This document shows positions 37,671 to 53,182 of a stretch of 64,000 nt of DNA, piece after piece. A model generated the notes under the pieces. The model ran no database searches and was not told where the DNA came from. It saw only the letters and a program-made list of their open reading frames with translations. The position numbers and the translations under genes are program-made. This stretch comes from Syngnathus acus (lineage: Eukaryota; Chordata; Actinopteri; Syngnathiformes; Syngnathidae): assembly GCF_901709675.1 (NCBI RefSeq), contig NC_051091.1, positions 8,156,967-8,220,966 of the forward strand, given 5' to 3'. Position 1 is the first letter of the stretch. Each line of letters opens with the position of its first letter.

Positions 37671-40117
37671 TAGCCATTGTCGAGCGGAAACGCCGGGGCT
37701 CGTTTATTCCACCTTCCCATATGCTGAAGCCAGCCAGTATCAAACCAATGGCCGAACAATAATACAGTGCAGGCTTGAATGCGGTTATGTGATGCTGTTC
37801 GACTTCTTGTATGGGTTTCCAAAAATGTGAGGTTCATCGAAAATAAAATTCTCCACAGATGTCAAAGAAAATAGGTCATTAAAAAACGTTATTTTGTGAA
37901 AGGCCTTAAGAGGCAATCCAGGAGCATTCATTAAATTAAAACGCCACTGGTAAACTGCCAGTTAGCAATTAGCAATGAGCTAGCTTGCTACATTTCTCAA
38001 AGGATTCTGCATGGGCACTCCCAGACCCCTTTGAGAGCCAAGACCAAGTGTATGCCCAGTTTGTCGCTTGGAGTTACTCCAAGTCACTGGCTCTTTAGAC
38101 TTGAGGCGTATTTTATTCAGCAACTCCAGACGATAGCTCGTATAACATCATTGTTATTGTTTCTGGCTCGTCTGCAGAAAAGCTTCGTCAGTAAATACAA
38201 TACGCACCCATATAAAGATTAATTAAACAAAGGCGTTCAACACTGCGATAACTCAATTCAAAATGGGGACTAGTTGTAATTTACAATCAACAAAAAGGGC
38301 AGGAATCCACGAGTTCCTTGGTGTTCCAATTAATTTGTTGTTAATTTGAAAAGAAGGCGGACAAGCACCACAAAAACTAGATGAATGGATGTGGAATCCT
38401 CACATTACTTGCATTTGCCAGGGTAGTGTTGCAAAATAGTGTTGCTGGACAACCCAGTAAAAGTTCTCTTTGAGAGCCCGAAACAGTGCAGGTGCAGAAA
38501 CAGCGTGATATGCAAGCTGCTGTGATTCAACTAATATCGTCATCATGACGCTTTCCTCAGCATGACATTTTTGATCCTGTCAGGAGTGCCCATCTCCAGT
38601 CTGATCATTGGAGCAAGATGAAAATGGTAATTCATATATCAATTCCATCTACCTTTTTGAAAGACACAGGTAAAACAGATCGATTTGTTTCCCAACCTTC
38701 AGAGAGCCAAGGCCCGTAGTCACGAGTTTACATTAGAAAAAAGTCATGGCACAGGTTTATGCAATGAAAACTCAAGGCCTGTTTAGTCAAACACAAAGCG
38801 GATATACGTGCAGTGTTTGTGTCAGTGGGAACATTTAATATTTTATTTCCAAGCATGCCAAAATCACAACCGCATACGTAGCCATCATCTGAAGTGTCTC
38901 ATTAAAAGTCAGACGACAGATGGAAAGAGCATAAAAAGTTAAATGTTCAAAATACAGCAACTCAAACCATTTTGACAGTTTTTTTTTTTTTTCATCATCG
39001 CCATGGCACTTTTATGTCGTGTCTTGTGTCCTTTCCTGAAGGTCAGCGTCGTTAAACACCCACCTGCCTCAAAACATGCCAGTGCAGGAATGTTCTCAAC
39101 AAATGTGCCAGGAGCGGCTTCTACTGGCTGGTGGAAACAAAAAAAACTCCTCATGTGAGTCTTGGTCCCACCTCCTTATGCAGCATATCACCATTATCAT
39201 AAATTCCATCCATGACAACACATTCACACATGCTTGTTAGATGAAAGAATGACACCTAGTGTCTGTACTCGTTTATTTCGCAGCAAACCCAAAGACACTT
39301 CATTTTTAAATATCACAATACAGCCTTTGCTGATGATGGAGACTTGGATGCAACAGCAGTAATCCACATCAACGTCTCGCCTATGCTAGCCATTAGGGAT
39401 TGTTGTTAGAAATTATAATAGTTTTAAAACATCAACATTTCTTCCCTTATAAATAAAGGATATAGCCTCGGTGTCTACAAAACAGTTCTGGGATTACACA
39501 AAATCTGAGAGGATTTTAATTTCCCAATCCTGTGCCTTGTGTTTAACGAGTTCAATAAAATATTTCACGCAGGGTAAAAGCATTTCTTTTTGCATCGTGA
39601 ATTCTCACAGCCAGGCTGTGAGAGTGAACTAAATCTAATGTCACATATTCTTGATGAATTATGTTAGACGTTAAACATTTGCATTGTGTTGAATTATTGG
39701 CTTTATATTAAATTATGGAAGCTTTTTGCGTTTGTTTTTTAATATTTTATTTAGAGTGGGCCATTATTTTATGTCAGAATTCCGTTCCAACAATGACTAT
39801 TCAGTTCATGTGATAATTTAAGGAGGAAAAAATAATAGATACTTTTTTAAGGTTTTAAAAATAATATTGGATAGGTGACACGTTTGTTTGTTTGTTTAGA
39901 GGACAAAACTACCACTAACAATTATTACTGAAACAAATGTCAGTAGGAAGACAAAATCATTTTCATAATAAGCATTTTATTTAAAAGTAATATAATATAT
40001 AAATAAAACGCAAAAATAATCAACTAATTAATGAAAAACAAGAAGTACTGCGACAATTGACAGTACTTGTGCCATTATTATTCTACCGAAATGCTCGCGC
40101 CAGTCGTTTTGACCAAA

Positions 40118-40127
40118 TCTCGCGAGG
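40118..40127 (+). promoter_or_regulatory. TCTCGCGAG-type (BANP) motif in the tatdn2 promoter
   Basis: TCTCGCGAGG matches 9 of 10 bases of TCTCGCGAGA, the CGCG element bound by BANP at CpG-island promoters of essential genes. It lies in a CpG-richer patch about 580 bases above the tatdn2 ATG and just upstream of a plausible noncoding first exon. Confidence 0.45.
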
Positions 40128-40701
40128 TGAGAACAAAGCATAGCTTTGTCTCCATCTAGCGTTACAAAAACGCTATAGCCAAACGACGTTCTATCAAGAA
40201 ATAAAACTTCAAGGAACTTTATCGTCCTCAAATTTTTATCTTTCCATGGTTGCTGGTAGGTGCTGACTCGCTGAAACGGTCCACTCCGGTAATTCTAATA
40301 ACAAATCTACTGATGTATCTACTTTTTTTCCGCCAAACGTCATGTTTGGTCTTTAAGTGCACAGTTAGCGAGCGGTAAAATATTGCTAATGTTGAGCTAG
40401 CTTGTTAGCGAGGCTAATCATGTGTCTTTCCTGAGTTACCACACAGTAAAAAGAAATTAATATTTGAGACATTGTAATGTTTTACTTCAGTACAACATAA
40501 ACCGATTGGCTTAGTGGACTCGGCGTGTTCAATTTTGTACGAGGTCATGATTGCGCCATATTTTATTTACGATGACTACTTATCGTTCTGAATTTTAGCC
40601 ATTTGTTATCAAGTATCAGAAATAATTTAAACAAAATTCATACATAAATTCATCACTAAAGTTGTGATCTATGTATCATGTGTCTATCTAGGTTATCCAA
40701 C

Positions 40702-43450
40702 ATGGACAATAACAGAAGAAAGGTGACAAAGCTTCAAAGAGTTCAAAGAAGTTTGTCCCCAACTGAATGTGTTGGTAAAAGACATGAAGCGCTCATGCTG
40801 GGCAGAGTGTCACCGAAAGCAGATGAGATGAGCGACTCCCCAGGTCATGCCGGCTTTGGCACACTGAGTCTCAACACCCCTCAGAAGAAAGCAGAGGCAA
40901 CCCCTGATGCCGTTGCCTCTCAAAGCAAAGCTGGGTTAAGGAAGCGCACCAGGAAGTACTTTGAAACATTCACGCCCCAGGTGAATGTTGTGTATGATGT
41001 TTCATGGAAATCCTGTGACTTAAATAACAAGACTTTTTTTATGTGTGGCCATCTTGCAGAACACCTATCAGCAGGATTCTCCACAAAGTAGAGTATTTTC
41101 TCCTCCTTCAAACGTTTTCATCAAGAAAAAGGACAAGACAGCAGAGGAAGGCTTGAAGGCAGTTTACAAGACAGCAATATCTGCAGCTCTGGCCGGAAGG
41201 GGATTGATGAGCAAGCTTCCTAAAATCAGCAGCCACTTGTCTCTGCCCTCTTCAACAAGCCCTGATGCGAAGACTGAAGAACACAGCCAGGCTCGTGCTG
41301 TTGGCCAAAAAGATGACGCAATACCACAAGTGGGTAAAAGGGTAAGTCTCAATCAGTTGAAACTTTTTATTGCCTTACTTTAAATGAGCACATCCCAAAA
41401 GATTGGTTAGAATGCATTTAGTGTCATTTCCGAGTTGTCTTTTACAACCCTCTGGTTCGAACGTCTGCCTCAGGTCTCTGTTTATCACCTTTGATGCTAT
41501 CTCTGAAGACACGATATTTGCAGGACAACTGCAATCACTTTGATGTCTATAAATAAAATGGTGGCTTTTATTGGGAGTGTAAAAGGAGTTTTGGCAAACA
41601 AACAATTTGGTGTAGTGGGCAGCGTTCCACCGCTTTGGGAGCAGATTGGTTGCCCCAGGGCACCTCTGTCACTGCAAATACACGGGCTTGTTGCTCAGAT
41701 GATGAAATCAAACCCTTTTGATGTGCTGAACTACACAGTGGAAGTTTGAATACGATGAGTGATTTTTGTCTTTCAATATACACTTTTTGAGATATGTGAT
41801 ATTACAATTTCGTCATTGTTGTCTTTCAGGGCGTAAAAGATTGTCTCTACTACCAAGGCGACGTATTTGCATCAGAGTCTGAACCTCAAAATCAGGATGT
41901 GAAATCTTTGATGCCTCCTCTTGAGTATATTCCAGATTCCTTGTCTTACCACCGTGCGGCTCCTCGGGATGACGACTCTGACGGCTGGAATTGCCTGAGC
42001 CCGCCAAAGAATTTCAGCTTTAATGCTCCATCTCCCATGTCATCCCCGGGTGAATGCTGTGATGACTTTAGTTGGAATGATTTTGATTCATACAAACAGC
42101 AAAAATACAGAAGCCCTTGTTCTGCCGAAGTGGGTCGCAAAATTCTAATCCCCCAGACCGTTCATTTCTCCGACCCTTTTGCTCTGCCTCTACATACAGA
42201 CAGTAGCCAAAGTACCTCATCAGCCACACGCCGACAGTCATACGCCGGCTCGTCCGTCCATTCCCCCCGTTACACATTTCAGCATGATGTCGTATCTAAG
42301 CCGAGACTGTCCATGGGTGAAGCTCCGCCCCCTTGGTCAAGTTACCCCCACAGCTCCGGTGGCTTCATCGACACGCACTGCCATCTTGACATGCTCTACG
42401 CAAAACTGCGCTTCCGCGGCTCCTTCGGTCGTTTCCGACGTGACTACCGCAGCAGCTTTCCGACAGAGTTTCAAGGCTGCATTACGGACTTCTGCAACCC
42501 ACAGCTCATGTACAAGGAAGCCCTATGGGAGGGGCTTCTGTCTGAAGACATGGTCTGGGGGGCTTTTGGGTGCCACCCACACTTTGCTCATCAGTACTCC
42601 CGTGTCCATGAACACAGCATACTCAACGCCATGAGGCATCCAAAAGCCGTGGCGTTTGGCGAGATGGGTTTAGACTACTCCCATAAAAACTCCACACGTG
42701 TCGCAGAGCAAAAAGAGGTCGGTTCAAAATGACGTCATCAGAACTGAGTGACGCGTCCATGTCCTCATGGTTGTTTGTTCTTTTGATGCGAAGGTGTTTG
42801 AGCGGCAGCTGCGACTGGCTGTCACCATGAACAAGCCTCTGCTGGTCCACTGCAGGAATGCGGATGAAGACCTGATGGACATCTTGAAAAATTGCGTCCC
42901 CAGAGATTACAAAATTCACAGGTGTGTAGTCACATGATCTTGTGGCTTCTTGTTGGAAGATGTCACAATATTTCTAATTAAGGATAAAAGTGCAAAAAGA
43001 ACAAGCTTTCAAGCACAATCCTAACCTTCATGCTTTGATTCATTTTGGTTCATAGGCACTGTTTTACAGACAGCTACCGGGTGATCGAACCCTTCCTGGA
43101 AGCGTTCCCCAACCTGTACGTGGGCTTCACAGCTGTGATCACCTATTCCAGTGCCAACGCAGCTCGAGATGCTGCCCGCAAAGTCCCTCTCGACCGCATT
43201 TTGCTGGAGACAGATGCACCGTATTTCTTGCCAAGACGGGTATGTTCACTTTCAGGCCTTTAAAAAAAAAAAAAGTCATGTCTTTTAAATGATTCTTCCA
43301 TTCTGATAGGTGAAGAAAAATCTCTGCCAATTTTCCCATCCCGGACTGGGCATCCACACACTGCAGGAACTGAGTCTGCTCAAGGGGGTAGACATGCCCA
43401 CCCTGCTCAAAACCATCCGAAACAACACCACTCAGCTCTACGGCATCTGA
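40702..43450 (+). CDS. tatdn2: TatD DNase domain-containing protein 2 (6 coding exons, 633 aa)
   Basis: TATDN2 is a metal-dependent nuclease of the TatD family (amidohydrolase fold), with reported RNase activity on R-loops. Exons: 40702-40980, 41060-41341, 41830-42717, 42794-42921, 43056-43239, 43310-43450 (1902 nt). About 360 N-terminal residues are low complexity and Ser/Pro-rich. The TatD domain starts near residue 365 with IDTHCHLD, whose HxH pair is at 370/372. The metal-site Glu in FGEMGLDY, the His in LLVHCR, the His in HCFTDSY and the Asp in LLETDAPYF are all present, so the active site looks intact. An acceptor just before the ATG shows that a noncoding exon lies upstream. All introns are GT-AG. 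Intron 2 carries a dispersed repeat. It is also a VHL neighbour on human 3p25. Confidence 0.94.
41540..41680 (+). repeat. dispersed repeat copy B, in tatdn2 intron 2
   Basis: This is the counterpart of 37530-37670: GGAGTGTAAAAGGAG, GCAAACAAACAATT, GGTGTAGTGGGCAGC, GTTCCACCGCTTTGGGAGCAG. It continues into GGTTGCCCCAGGGCACCTCT, which copy A lacks. Diverged copies of one family. Confidence 0.6.
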
Positions 43451-43651
43451 GTGCCGAAGGTCAAGGTGTTGAATGTTAGAAAAGTCAGCTTTGCTGGAGC
43501 TGGTTTCTTTGTGGCTCCTCATCGATAAATGTATTGAATATTTACATGTGCAGTGCAGTGTAATTTAGTAGGTGAGATTCTGATATTGTTCTGATTTTAT
43601 TGGTTTAATATATCTTATGTAGTCTGTTTTTGGTGGTTTGAAAGCTTGGCA

Positions 43652-43657
43652 AATAAA
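43652..43657 (+). terminator. tatdn2 polyadenylation signal (AATAAA)
   Basis: AATAAA stands about 200 bases after the tatdn2 stop, following a TGTTTTTGGTGGTTTG stretch. It is the first canonical hexamer downstream. Confidence 0.55.
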
Positions 43658-43797
43658 TGAAATACAGTTCAATTCCTGCAGTTTTTGAAACAGCTGTGCC
43701 CACAAGAAAACACAACATCACAGTACATTAAGATGTGGAAGTGGACAAGCAAACCATTTTTTGGCTTGATAGGAGCAAATTTCCACTTAATGTCCGT

Positions 43798-44042
43798 TTT
43801 GAGTGCTTTTCAGTTTGAGCACGAAACGTGAAGTGGCATTGACGGCTCAATCATGGCAGACAGGTAGGGGGTGTTCTCTTTTTTTTTTTTTAATAAATAC
43901 ACTCCCAACGTGTGTTGTTTTGAGTGCTTTTCATTTTGAGCAGGCAAGGTTGTGAAGTGGCATTGACGGCTCTGACTCATGGTAGACAGGTAGGGATGTG
44001 CTTTTTTTCCTTTCTCAATCTCTTTTTCGATCCCAACATGTA
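43798..44042 (+). repeat. 121-bp tandem duplication downstream of tatdn2
   Basis: Both copies start TTTGAGTGCTTTTCA (43798 and 43919) and share GTGAAGTGGCATTGACGGCT, a GACAGGTAGGG block and a CCCAAC(G/A)TGT end. They differ by small indels and a T run, so the duplication is not recent. A minus-strand ORF across both copies only repeats the same peptide. Confidence 0.8.
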
Positions 44043-44662
44043 GGTCAGAACACACTTTGTTCCGGAAGCTACAAATGTACACAAGACATGCAGCAACACG
44101 TCCACATCTGCTTTGATTCGTTTGACCCTCTCGCTCTAGGCGGGAATAAGATGTTTGTCGAAGAACCATTGACGTTTTCTGTTTATTTGGAAGCATCATA
44201 AGGTAGTCGATTTTCAACCATCACATATCATGCGAGTTATTTACTGTGGCGGACCCTGACTGAAACTCTAGAGTCGAAGCTCCGTCACATTTGAACAGAA
44301 GTGTCGAATAGAACATGTCACAAAAAAAAACAATGAAATAAAATTATATTAGTATTTCAATGCAGAGAAGAGAAAAGGATAGTCTGCATTTAACAACTTT
44401 ACATGGAATAGAAATAATTACAATTTAATAATATTAGAATAATATATTGATTCTTAACCTCAAGCATTACATTATAAATCAGAATGTATTATTTAGTAGC
44501 AGGATTTAAGAAAGACAAATCGCAAGTGCAGTTGATAGATGTGGCCACAAGTCGGCGGTATTGTAAAAATTACCTGTTAGCATAACTGCAGAAGAAGGTT
44601 AGGGGTGGGTTGTGTACTGTCACAGCAAATGTCTTTAAATTTCATTGAGAACAGCTTTTATA

Positions 44663-47540
<2,878 letters not shown>

Positions 47541-47662
47541 TACTTGCATATAGAAAAAAGGAGTCCGGGGGGGAGCGACAGTATATCCGGCATAGATTTT
47601 TAGCGCACTTTACCCCCATGGACCATGTAGGGACTTTATAAACTTCTCCAGTTTAAATATTT

Positions 47663-47668
47663 AATAAA
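47663..47668 (+). terminator. ccdc174 polyadenylation signal (AATAAA)
   Basis: AATAAA lies 123 bases after the stop, with TTGTGACTTAGTT following within 25 bases. Confidence 0.65.
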
Positions 47669-50097
47669 TGGGCTGATTTGACATAATTGTGACTTAGTTC
47701 ATTTCAGACAATACAAATACAGAAAGACTAGAAATACGATTGTTTTGTGTTCCGCTTTAAAAGGCATCCATGCACAGTTCAATGAAAGAGCTGTGTCTTG
47801 ACCTCCAAACGGCATCATTGTTGAATACCCTCGCAAATTATGATCACAGTTAACATAGTAAAATATAACACCATTACTTCAATCAGAATGCATTTTTATC
47901 TTTATAAAAGTAGGATTTTTGTTAGGATGAATGAATGGCTGGTGCCAGTATTCTGGACAAGAGCCGTAAGTGTGTGACTGTTAAACCAACAACCACTAGA
48001 TGTTGCTGCTATCAAAAAGTTGTTTACTGTATTGCAGTACATCATTTAAAAAAAACATTTGTAGTACTGGTGGATACCAAAGTCAATATGTTCCTTTGAG
48101 AATTCCTCATTTCACCCCTCAAAATGTTGACTTGACCTTCATATTTATTCTATGAAGTTATGATGTAAGATATAGTACATGATGGTCAAGCTACTGCACT
48201 TGATGTTTTTTTATTATTTTTATTTTGTGTGAGTGATGAATTAACCACAAACAGACAAATCTACATGCAAACAGCAAAGTGAGGGTGAATAATGACATTT
48301 TTGGCTAATATAGTAATACTTTCATTCGTAGTTTTTCCCCCCACATTTTCACTCATCCCCCAAGGGGCAAATTTAATGAATCTTGATCAGCGTTTTCTCA
48401 AGACTCTTTGGGCTTTGAAGAAATAAAAATGGTGGTTTTGCTGACCCCCTGAGATATCCTTAATGAACTAATACAAAGGTGACAGTCTACCATACGCTCT
48501 GCTGACTGGCCACTTTAGTGCATGGAATGACTTTTATGTGGGGGGGTGGGTGTTGTAGCGCCACCACTCTGAAAAATGATGTCAGCGCGTGAATGTGTCA
48601 CTTTCATCCAAGCAAGACTTCCTACTGCTTTCAAAATGGCGGGGGGTGGAAACAAATAAGGAAGCCTCTCGAGACACAAGGACCACTAATGTTTTTGTCC
48701 CGTGATCATTTTTCTAGTGTTAATTGAATCATGTTTTAGCAGCTCAATTTGGGTTGGCAAATTGTAACCGATTTGTGTTAATTGTAACCACAAAATTGGG
48801 AGTATTGGCCTTAAAGTCTCGTGAAGGCTCCGCATATGACTTTATTCAGGCCTCACAAACGTACTCGAACATGATGTGAAACTATTGGCTTTCTCTAAAA
48901 GACCATCTCTTAATATATCCCGGGGCGCTTTTGTAAATGTGTTTGTTGCCTCAATATGCTTGATTTAACCAGTTGAGTCTTAATGACCTATTATCCCTAA
49001 TGGCACTTTCCGTATACCCTCCACTTGTTTTTATGTTCATGGCTTGCAATTCAAAGAGGGAATTCTAAATTGTTCCAAAAAGCTAATAATGTATTTTGGT
49101 CTTCAATTGGCTGCCTTGTCAAATTGTGTTTGTTCTTCTGGTTGACACACTTGTCAGTGTCGCTCAGGTAACTTTCTCGAAGGTTAACAATTTATGGCTT
49201 TGATTTCCACGTTCACTCCGTGAAGTTCACTTTCTGATCGGACCATTAAAGTGCAGCATCGTGAAAGTGCCCTCAGGCTTAATTAAAAATCTCTCACCGT
49301 TTAGGGCCTTGTTTGGTCTTGAACCATGACCAAAGTGTCCCTGAAACCAGAAAACAACAGGTAATGTGTGATGAGCCATGTATGTTATTGTCCCGTCGTG
49401 ACATTTAACCTTTCCAATGACATCTTTTATGACTGCGGTACATTACAGTATAGCAGTTTATGACCATTTACAGATCAAACCTCACGGGTCATTGAACTCA
49501 AGTGTGGTCAAACACCACAAGAGCTCAAGTGGAAGGAAGGAAGGAGGATTCCTCAAAGCGCTCCATTCAGTTGATTTTTGTTCAAATCATTTGCACTCAA
49601 TACTTTCAAATTCTAAATTGTACCTCCAAGGAAAAGTTCCTATGCGCATATTCTGTATCTTGTCTTTCCTGCCGCTCCTGATGAGATGATTTGCTCTACA
49701 TGGCAGCCAGCTTGGCCTCCTCTACCATCTCCGCTCCACAGTGAGCTGTAAGCAGCCAGTGTGTTTGCAATGAGAGCTTGTGATGCTACATAACAGTGCT
49801 CCTGCGGCTTTCTGTCACAGGCCAATGGAGAACCTATGTGGCCAGTGCCCACAATAGCAGATGGACAAAAATGCGCTTTGCCTGGATCCAAAACTAAACA
49901 GAAATGTCGCATATATGAACCCAGAACCCGGGTGCCTTTAATGAATTTCATGCAGAAATTTATACTAATAATGCTGCTCTGTTTTCCCCCCAGCTTTGGA
50001 TTTTGAGCAAACAAAAAAAAAAGACAAAACCAAAATATCCTTCATAAAATGTTGATAAAAGAGTTGATAAAAAGAAGGAAAATTGTGAAAAGCCTGG

Positions 50098-50165
50098 CAT
50101 CTGGGTGGGGTCCTAGCATATTACAAAGGGGGCCAGTGCCCCCATGCCCACCCTAGCTCCGCCAG
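50098..50165 (+). repeat. fragment of a dispersed teleost repeat
   Basis: GGTGGGGTCCTAGCATATTA, then GGGGGCCAGTGCCCCCATGC and CACCCTAGCTCCGCC, resemble a phrase common in fish dispersed repeats. It includes a GGGGGC/GCCCCC hairpin. The family is not named. Confidence 0.35.
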
Positions 50166-52710
50166 TGTTCTCTTCCAATACATTAGCCGGACACTGTTAA
50201 GACTGCATGGACGCAGCCTAACGACCTCATCAATTGCGCTCGTGCGCAAAGGGGAGCCGAAGAATAAAGGAATTAAAGTGACGCGGGCTTGTGTGTGCTA
50301 GAAAGTGCCCAGCATGCTCGCTGCCTGCTGCGAACAGATGCAGCAATGAGTCCTCCAAGTATTCTTTGACATTAAGCTTGATGCCGCACGTCGGACCTCT
50401 GGGGGTCCTTTCTTTTATAAACTAATTACTCACGCAGTACTGGTCTTGAAATTGCACACTTTTTGGACACTTGGGAGGTGGGGGGGTAGTGAGCTCAGTC
50501 AACTTCATTTCAGCCAGCATCAGAGGATTAATTTTGGCTGTTTGTTTTGTTCTTTGGATTTTTACATCACATTTCGGGAGTTTACCGGAAAATGGAATAT
50601 TATACTGAGCACTAAGGAGAATGTGATTCCTCTTGGCAACCCTGATTTCACTCTTAGATGGTCTACTTTAATATGGCCACTATTGATTGGTAAATGTGTT
50701 TGCGCAAAAGGGACCTCTTGCTTCACCTTGTGTGCTTTCAAGATTCATCGTCCCTGTAAAACTAGCTGTTCCTATTTATTATGTATGGTGAACCTTTGAA
50801 ACACACTCAACTGTGCAACCTTGAAGCTTTTCAAAAAAAAAAAGTTCTCGGTGAGCACGTAAATCCTAAGTGAAGAAAAATATTTACACCTACTACATCT
50901 GGAGGTTTCCCACACACATCACATTGTCAATCTTATTTTTTTACACTTTTCCTTTGTAAGAAGACAAGCCATTGTACACATGACCTGACAAACAACCTCC
51001 CAGCTGCGTTTTGTCCTTGTGAAGGCCAACTAAATTTAGACTGTTGACTATTGGCTTGTTAAGTTGTTGTCAAAAGAATTTCAGTAAACAACTTTCTAAT
51101 ATACTTTTTGTGTGGCTCTCTATTTTCCAGCTAAGTTTAAATGTTTAGTTTTCTCAAATCAGCCAATATTTGAACACAAATAGTGGAGCAACACATATAG
51201 ATAGATAATATAACAATACTCAAAGGCATATACTTCATTATTATACAGATTTATAGTATTCTTGATTGTCATTTATTTTAGTGGGGAAAATAATGAGCTT
51301 GGTAATGGATCAAATAAATATAGAGACTTTACGCAAATGAATGAATGACACTAGTGTAAATTTCAATGTCACATTTGGAAAAAATAATTGATGGTTTGCT
51401 TACAGATGTATTTTTGGATGTAGGTTTACAAAGTAGTTTCATTTCATATTTGAAAAAGTGGAATTTCATTGCCTGTCTACTTTAAAATGTGAGACCACAG
51501 GGGGTCATTCTTATCTTATAAGGTGGTTCTACTTCCACCCTCACTGCTCCAGTTTGAGTGAAAAACAGCAAAACAGTGACAGGAAAGGGTATATCAAGAT
51601 GGAGTTCTTTTTTTAAGCCTCTCTTATTGTTTCACCTCCGAGCAGAGGAGAACGGGTAGACGCGCTTCTTCCTCGCCTGACGCAAACAGGAGACACACGG
51701 TAAAGACGGACTACCTTTTATCCAGTCCACAATGTCGTGATGTTTGTTTTGCGCACTTGACACACTTAGCAACACTTTATCCCTTGCACCATCGATAGGA
51801 GACTCATTTTATTTTGACATTTGATTCCATTCCAGATTTGATCCCATTCCATTATAATAAGATGTCTAATGTCATTATCATCACGTTGGAAATATTTACA
51901 TAGAATGCAGGCCCAATAAGGGGGAGCAGGTCGTACAATATGTACATAAAAGATGATGACCTCACTGGTGGGCTTGCACTTGTTCAGCTGCCGCAGGAAG
52001 TACATCCTCTGTTTCCTGTTCCTCTTTGGAGTGAAGACTGTTCCCAGGGAGGGTGTGTTCTCACTCTTCTGTTTCAAGGATCACAGCCAACTGCACTGTT
52101 CTTTTATGCCATTATTAATAATATAGTATAAAATGATTGCATCAGCCAATGGGGGTCAAAAGTGGAGCAATGTTATGACTGCCAATAAAGCCAACACTGA
52201 CACTGCTGTTTAAAGCCACAATAAATGATTATTGCATTTGCGGGGATTTAGCCATTGAGTGAAATATATGTAGCTAATGCGTACGGGAAAGGTTTAATTT
52301 GTTTCAAGCACAATACATACTGTCAAAAGAACAACAAACAAACAATATGCCAGGCTTCACTGCCAGTGAGCCATAACTGCATTTAAGGTTGTTTACATGT
52401 GAAGGTCATGTCAGAAGTGATGTGAGATTTGCTTGTTCAGGAAACAGGGAGAGCAGCTTCCTGTTATGTAGATGGTTGTTTACTAATCTGACTGTCAGAT
52501 GTGTATTTGTAAACGTTTCTATGGGAAAATGGGAATGCATGTTATGCAAACACATATGGCATGCCATTGTAGCATATACACATGTATGTTGATGTTGCTT
52601 CTTCCTGTATTATTTTAAATGCAACAGCTACAAGTAAAGATGCTTCAACAGTTAATTAGAACTTTTTGTCGTTTTCCACTAAATTATGATGTGAACTTCA
52701 GTCTTGTAAT

Positions 52711-52806
52711 ATATAATAATCATAATAATGATAATAATAATAATAATGATAATAATCATAATTCGTTGATTTTCTTGCAAAATAATAAATAAAAAGTCAA
52801 AGTCTG

Positions 52807-52839
<33 letters not shown>
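52711..52839. repeat. AAT/GAT imperfect microsatellite followed by (TA)16
   Basis: An imperfect AAT/GAT trinucleotide array (52711-52762) and a pure TA run (52808-52839) are followed by more AT-only sequence up to 52900. They lie 350-470 bases upstream of the fgd5 start codon. Confidence 0.85.
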
Positions 52840-52840
<1 letters not shown>

Positions 52841-53182
52841 CATTATAATATTAATTATTATATAATATTAGAATATTAATAATTATAATATTATAACATT
52901 TCTACTTTCTAAAATGTACTTTAGTTGAGCTCACCGTTTACACACACTCCTGCACTCCTGCACACACGAACACACACGAACACTCGGGCGAAGTTTGTGT
53001 GTGTGGCCATTGAGAGCGGCAGCGTCACTTGAATGGCGAGGACCCAGCAAACACCAGCTGAGTTTTTTGCCCACCGTAAAAAAAAACGTCACTTGAGCAC
53101 TTTATCCATCCTTTTAGTGATATTTGAGTGCACCTGAAGCTGCTTCTGTGGACGACATGTGGGAGACGTTCGATTCGTCAAA

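Larger units (their letters stand above)
36206..40701. other. intergenic DNA between vhl and tatdn2
   Basis: 4.5 kb including the vhl 3'UTR. No exon of an IRAK2-like gene (the human gene between VHL and TATDN2) or any other gene is recognisable on either strand. It contains a dispersed repeat copy at about 37530-37670, AT-rich DNA, a TTTG repeat near 39888, and the probable tatdn2 promoter with a BANP-type motif at 40118-40127. A likely noncoding first exon (donor GCTG|GTAGGT near 40256) and an acceptor just before the tatdn2 ATG follow. Confidence 0.55.
43451..44662. other. tatdn2 3' region and ccdc174 upstream region
   Basis: 1.2 kb with no recognised gene. I looked for a ghrelin-type gene, the human neighbour of TATDN2, and saw none. 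AATAAA at 43652-43657 probably ends tatdn2. A 121-bp tandem duplication lies at 43798-44042. The rest is AT-rich DNA leading to the ccdc174 start. Confidence 0.6.
47541..53182. other. gene-poor 5.6 kb between ccdc174 and fgd5
   Basis: No coding exon is recognised on either strand. An AATAAA at 47663-47668 ends ccdc174. There is a repeat fragment at 50098-50165, AT-rich DNA, and AAT/GAT microsatellites at 52711-52762 with a (TA)16 run at 52808-52839. The fgd5 promoter and 5'UTR lie in about the last 250 bases. A gap of this size upstream of an endothelial gene could hold enhancers, but sequence alone does not show any. Confidence 0.55.

Noticed and set aside
36206-40701. Expected IRAK2-like gene between vhl and tatdn2
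   Set aside because: No kinase or death-domain motif is visible on either strand. The gene appears absent from this interval in this fish.
43810-44217. 135-codon minus-strand ORF with repeated peptide
   Set aside because: The peptide repeat only reflects the 121-bp tandem duplication. There is no start context or domain.
43451-44662. Possible ghrelin gene, neighbour of TATDN2 in human
   Set aside because: No GSSF-type start of the active peptide or prepro-ghrelin-like exon was seen in any frame.
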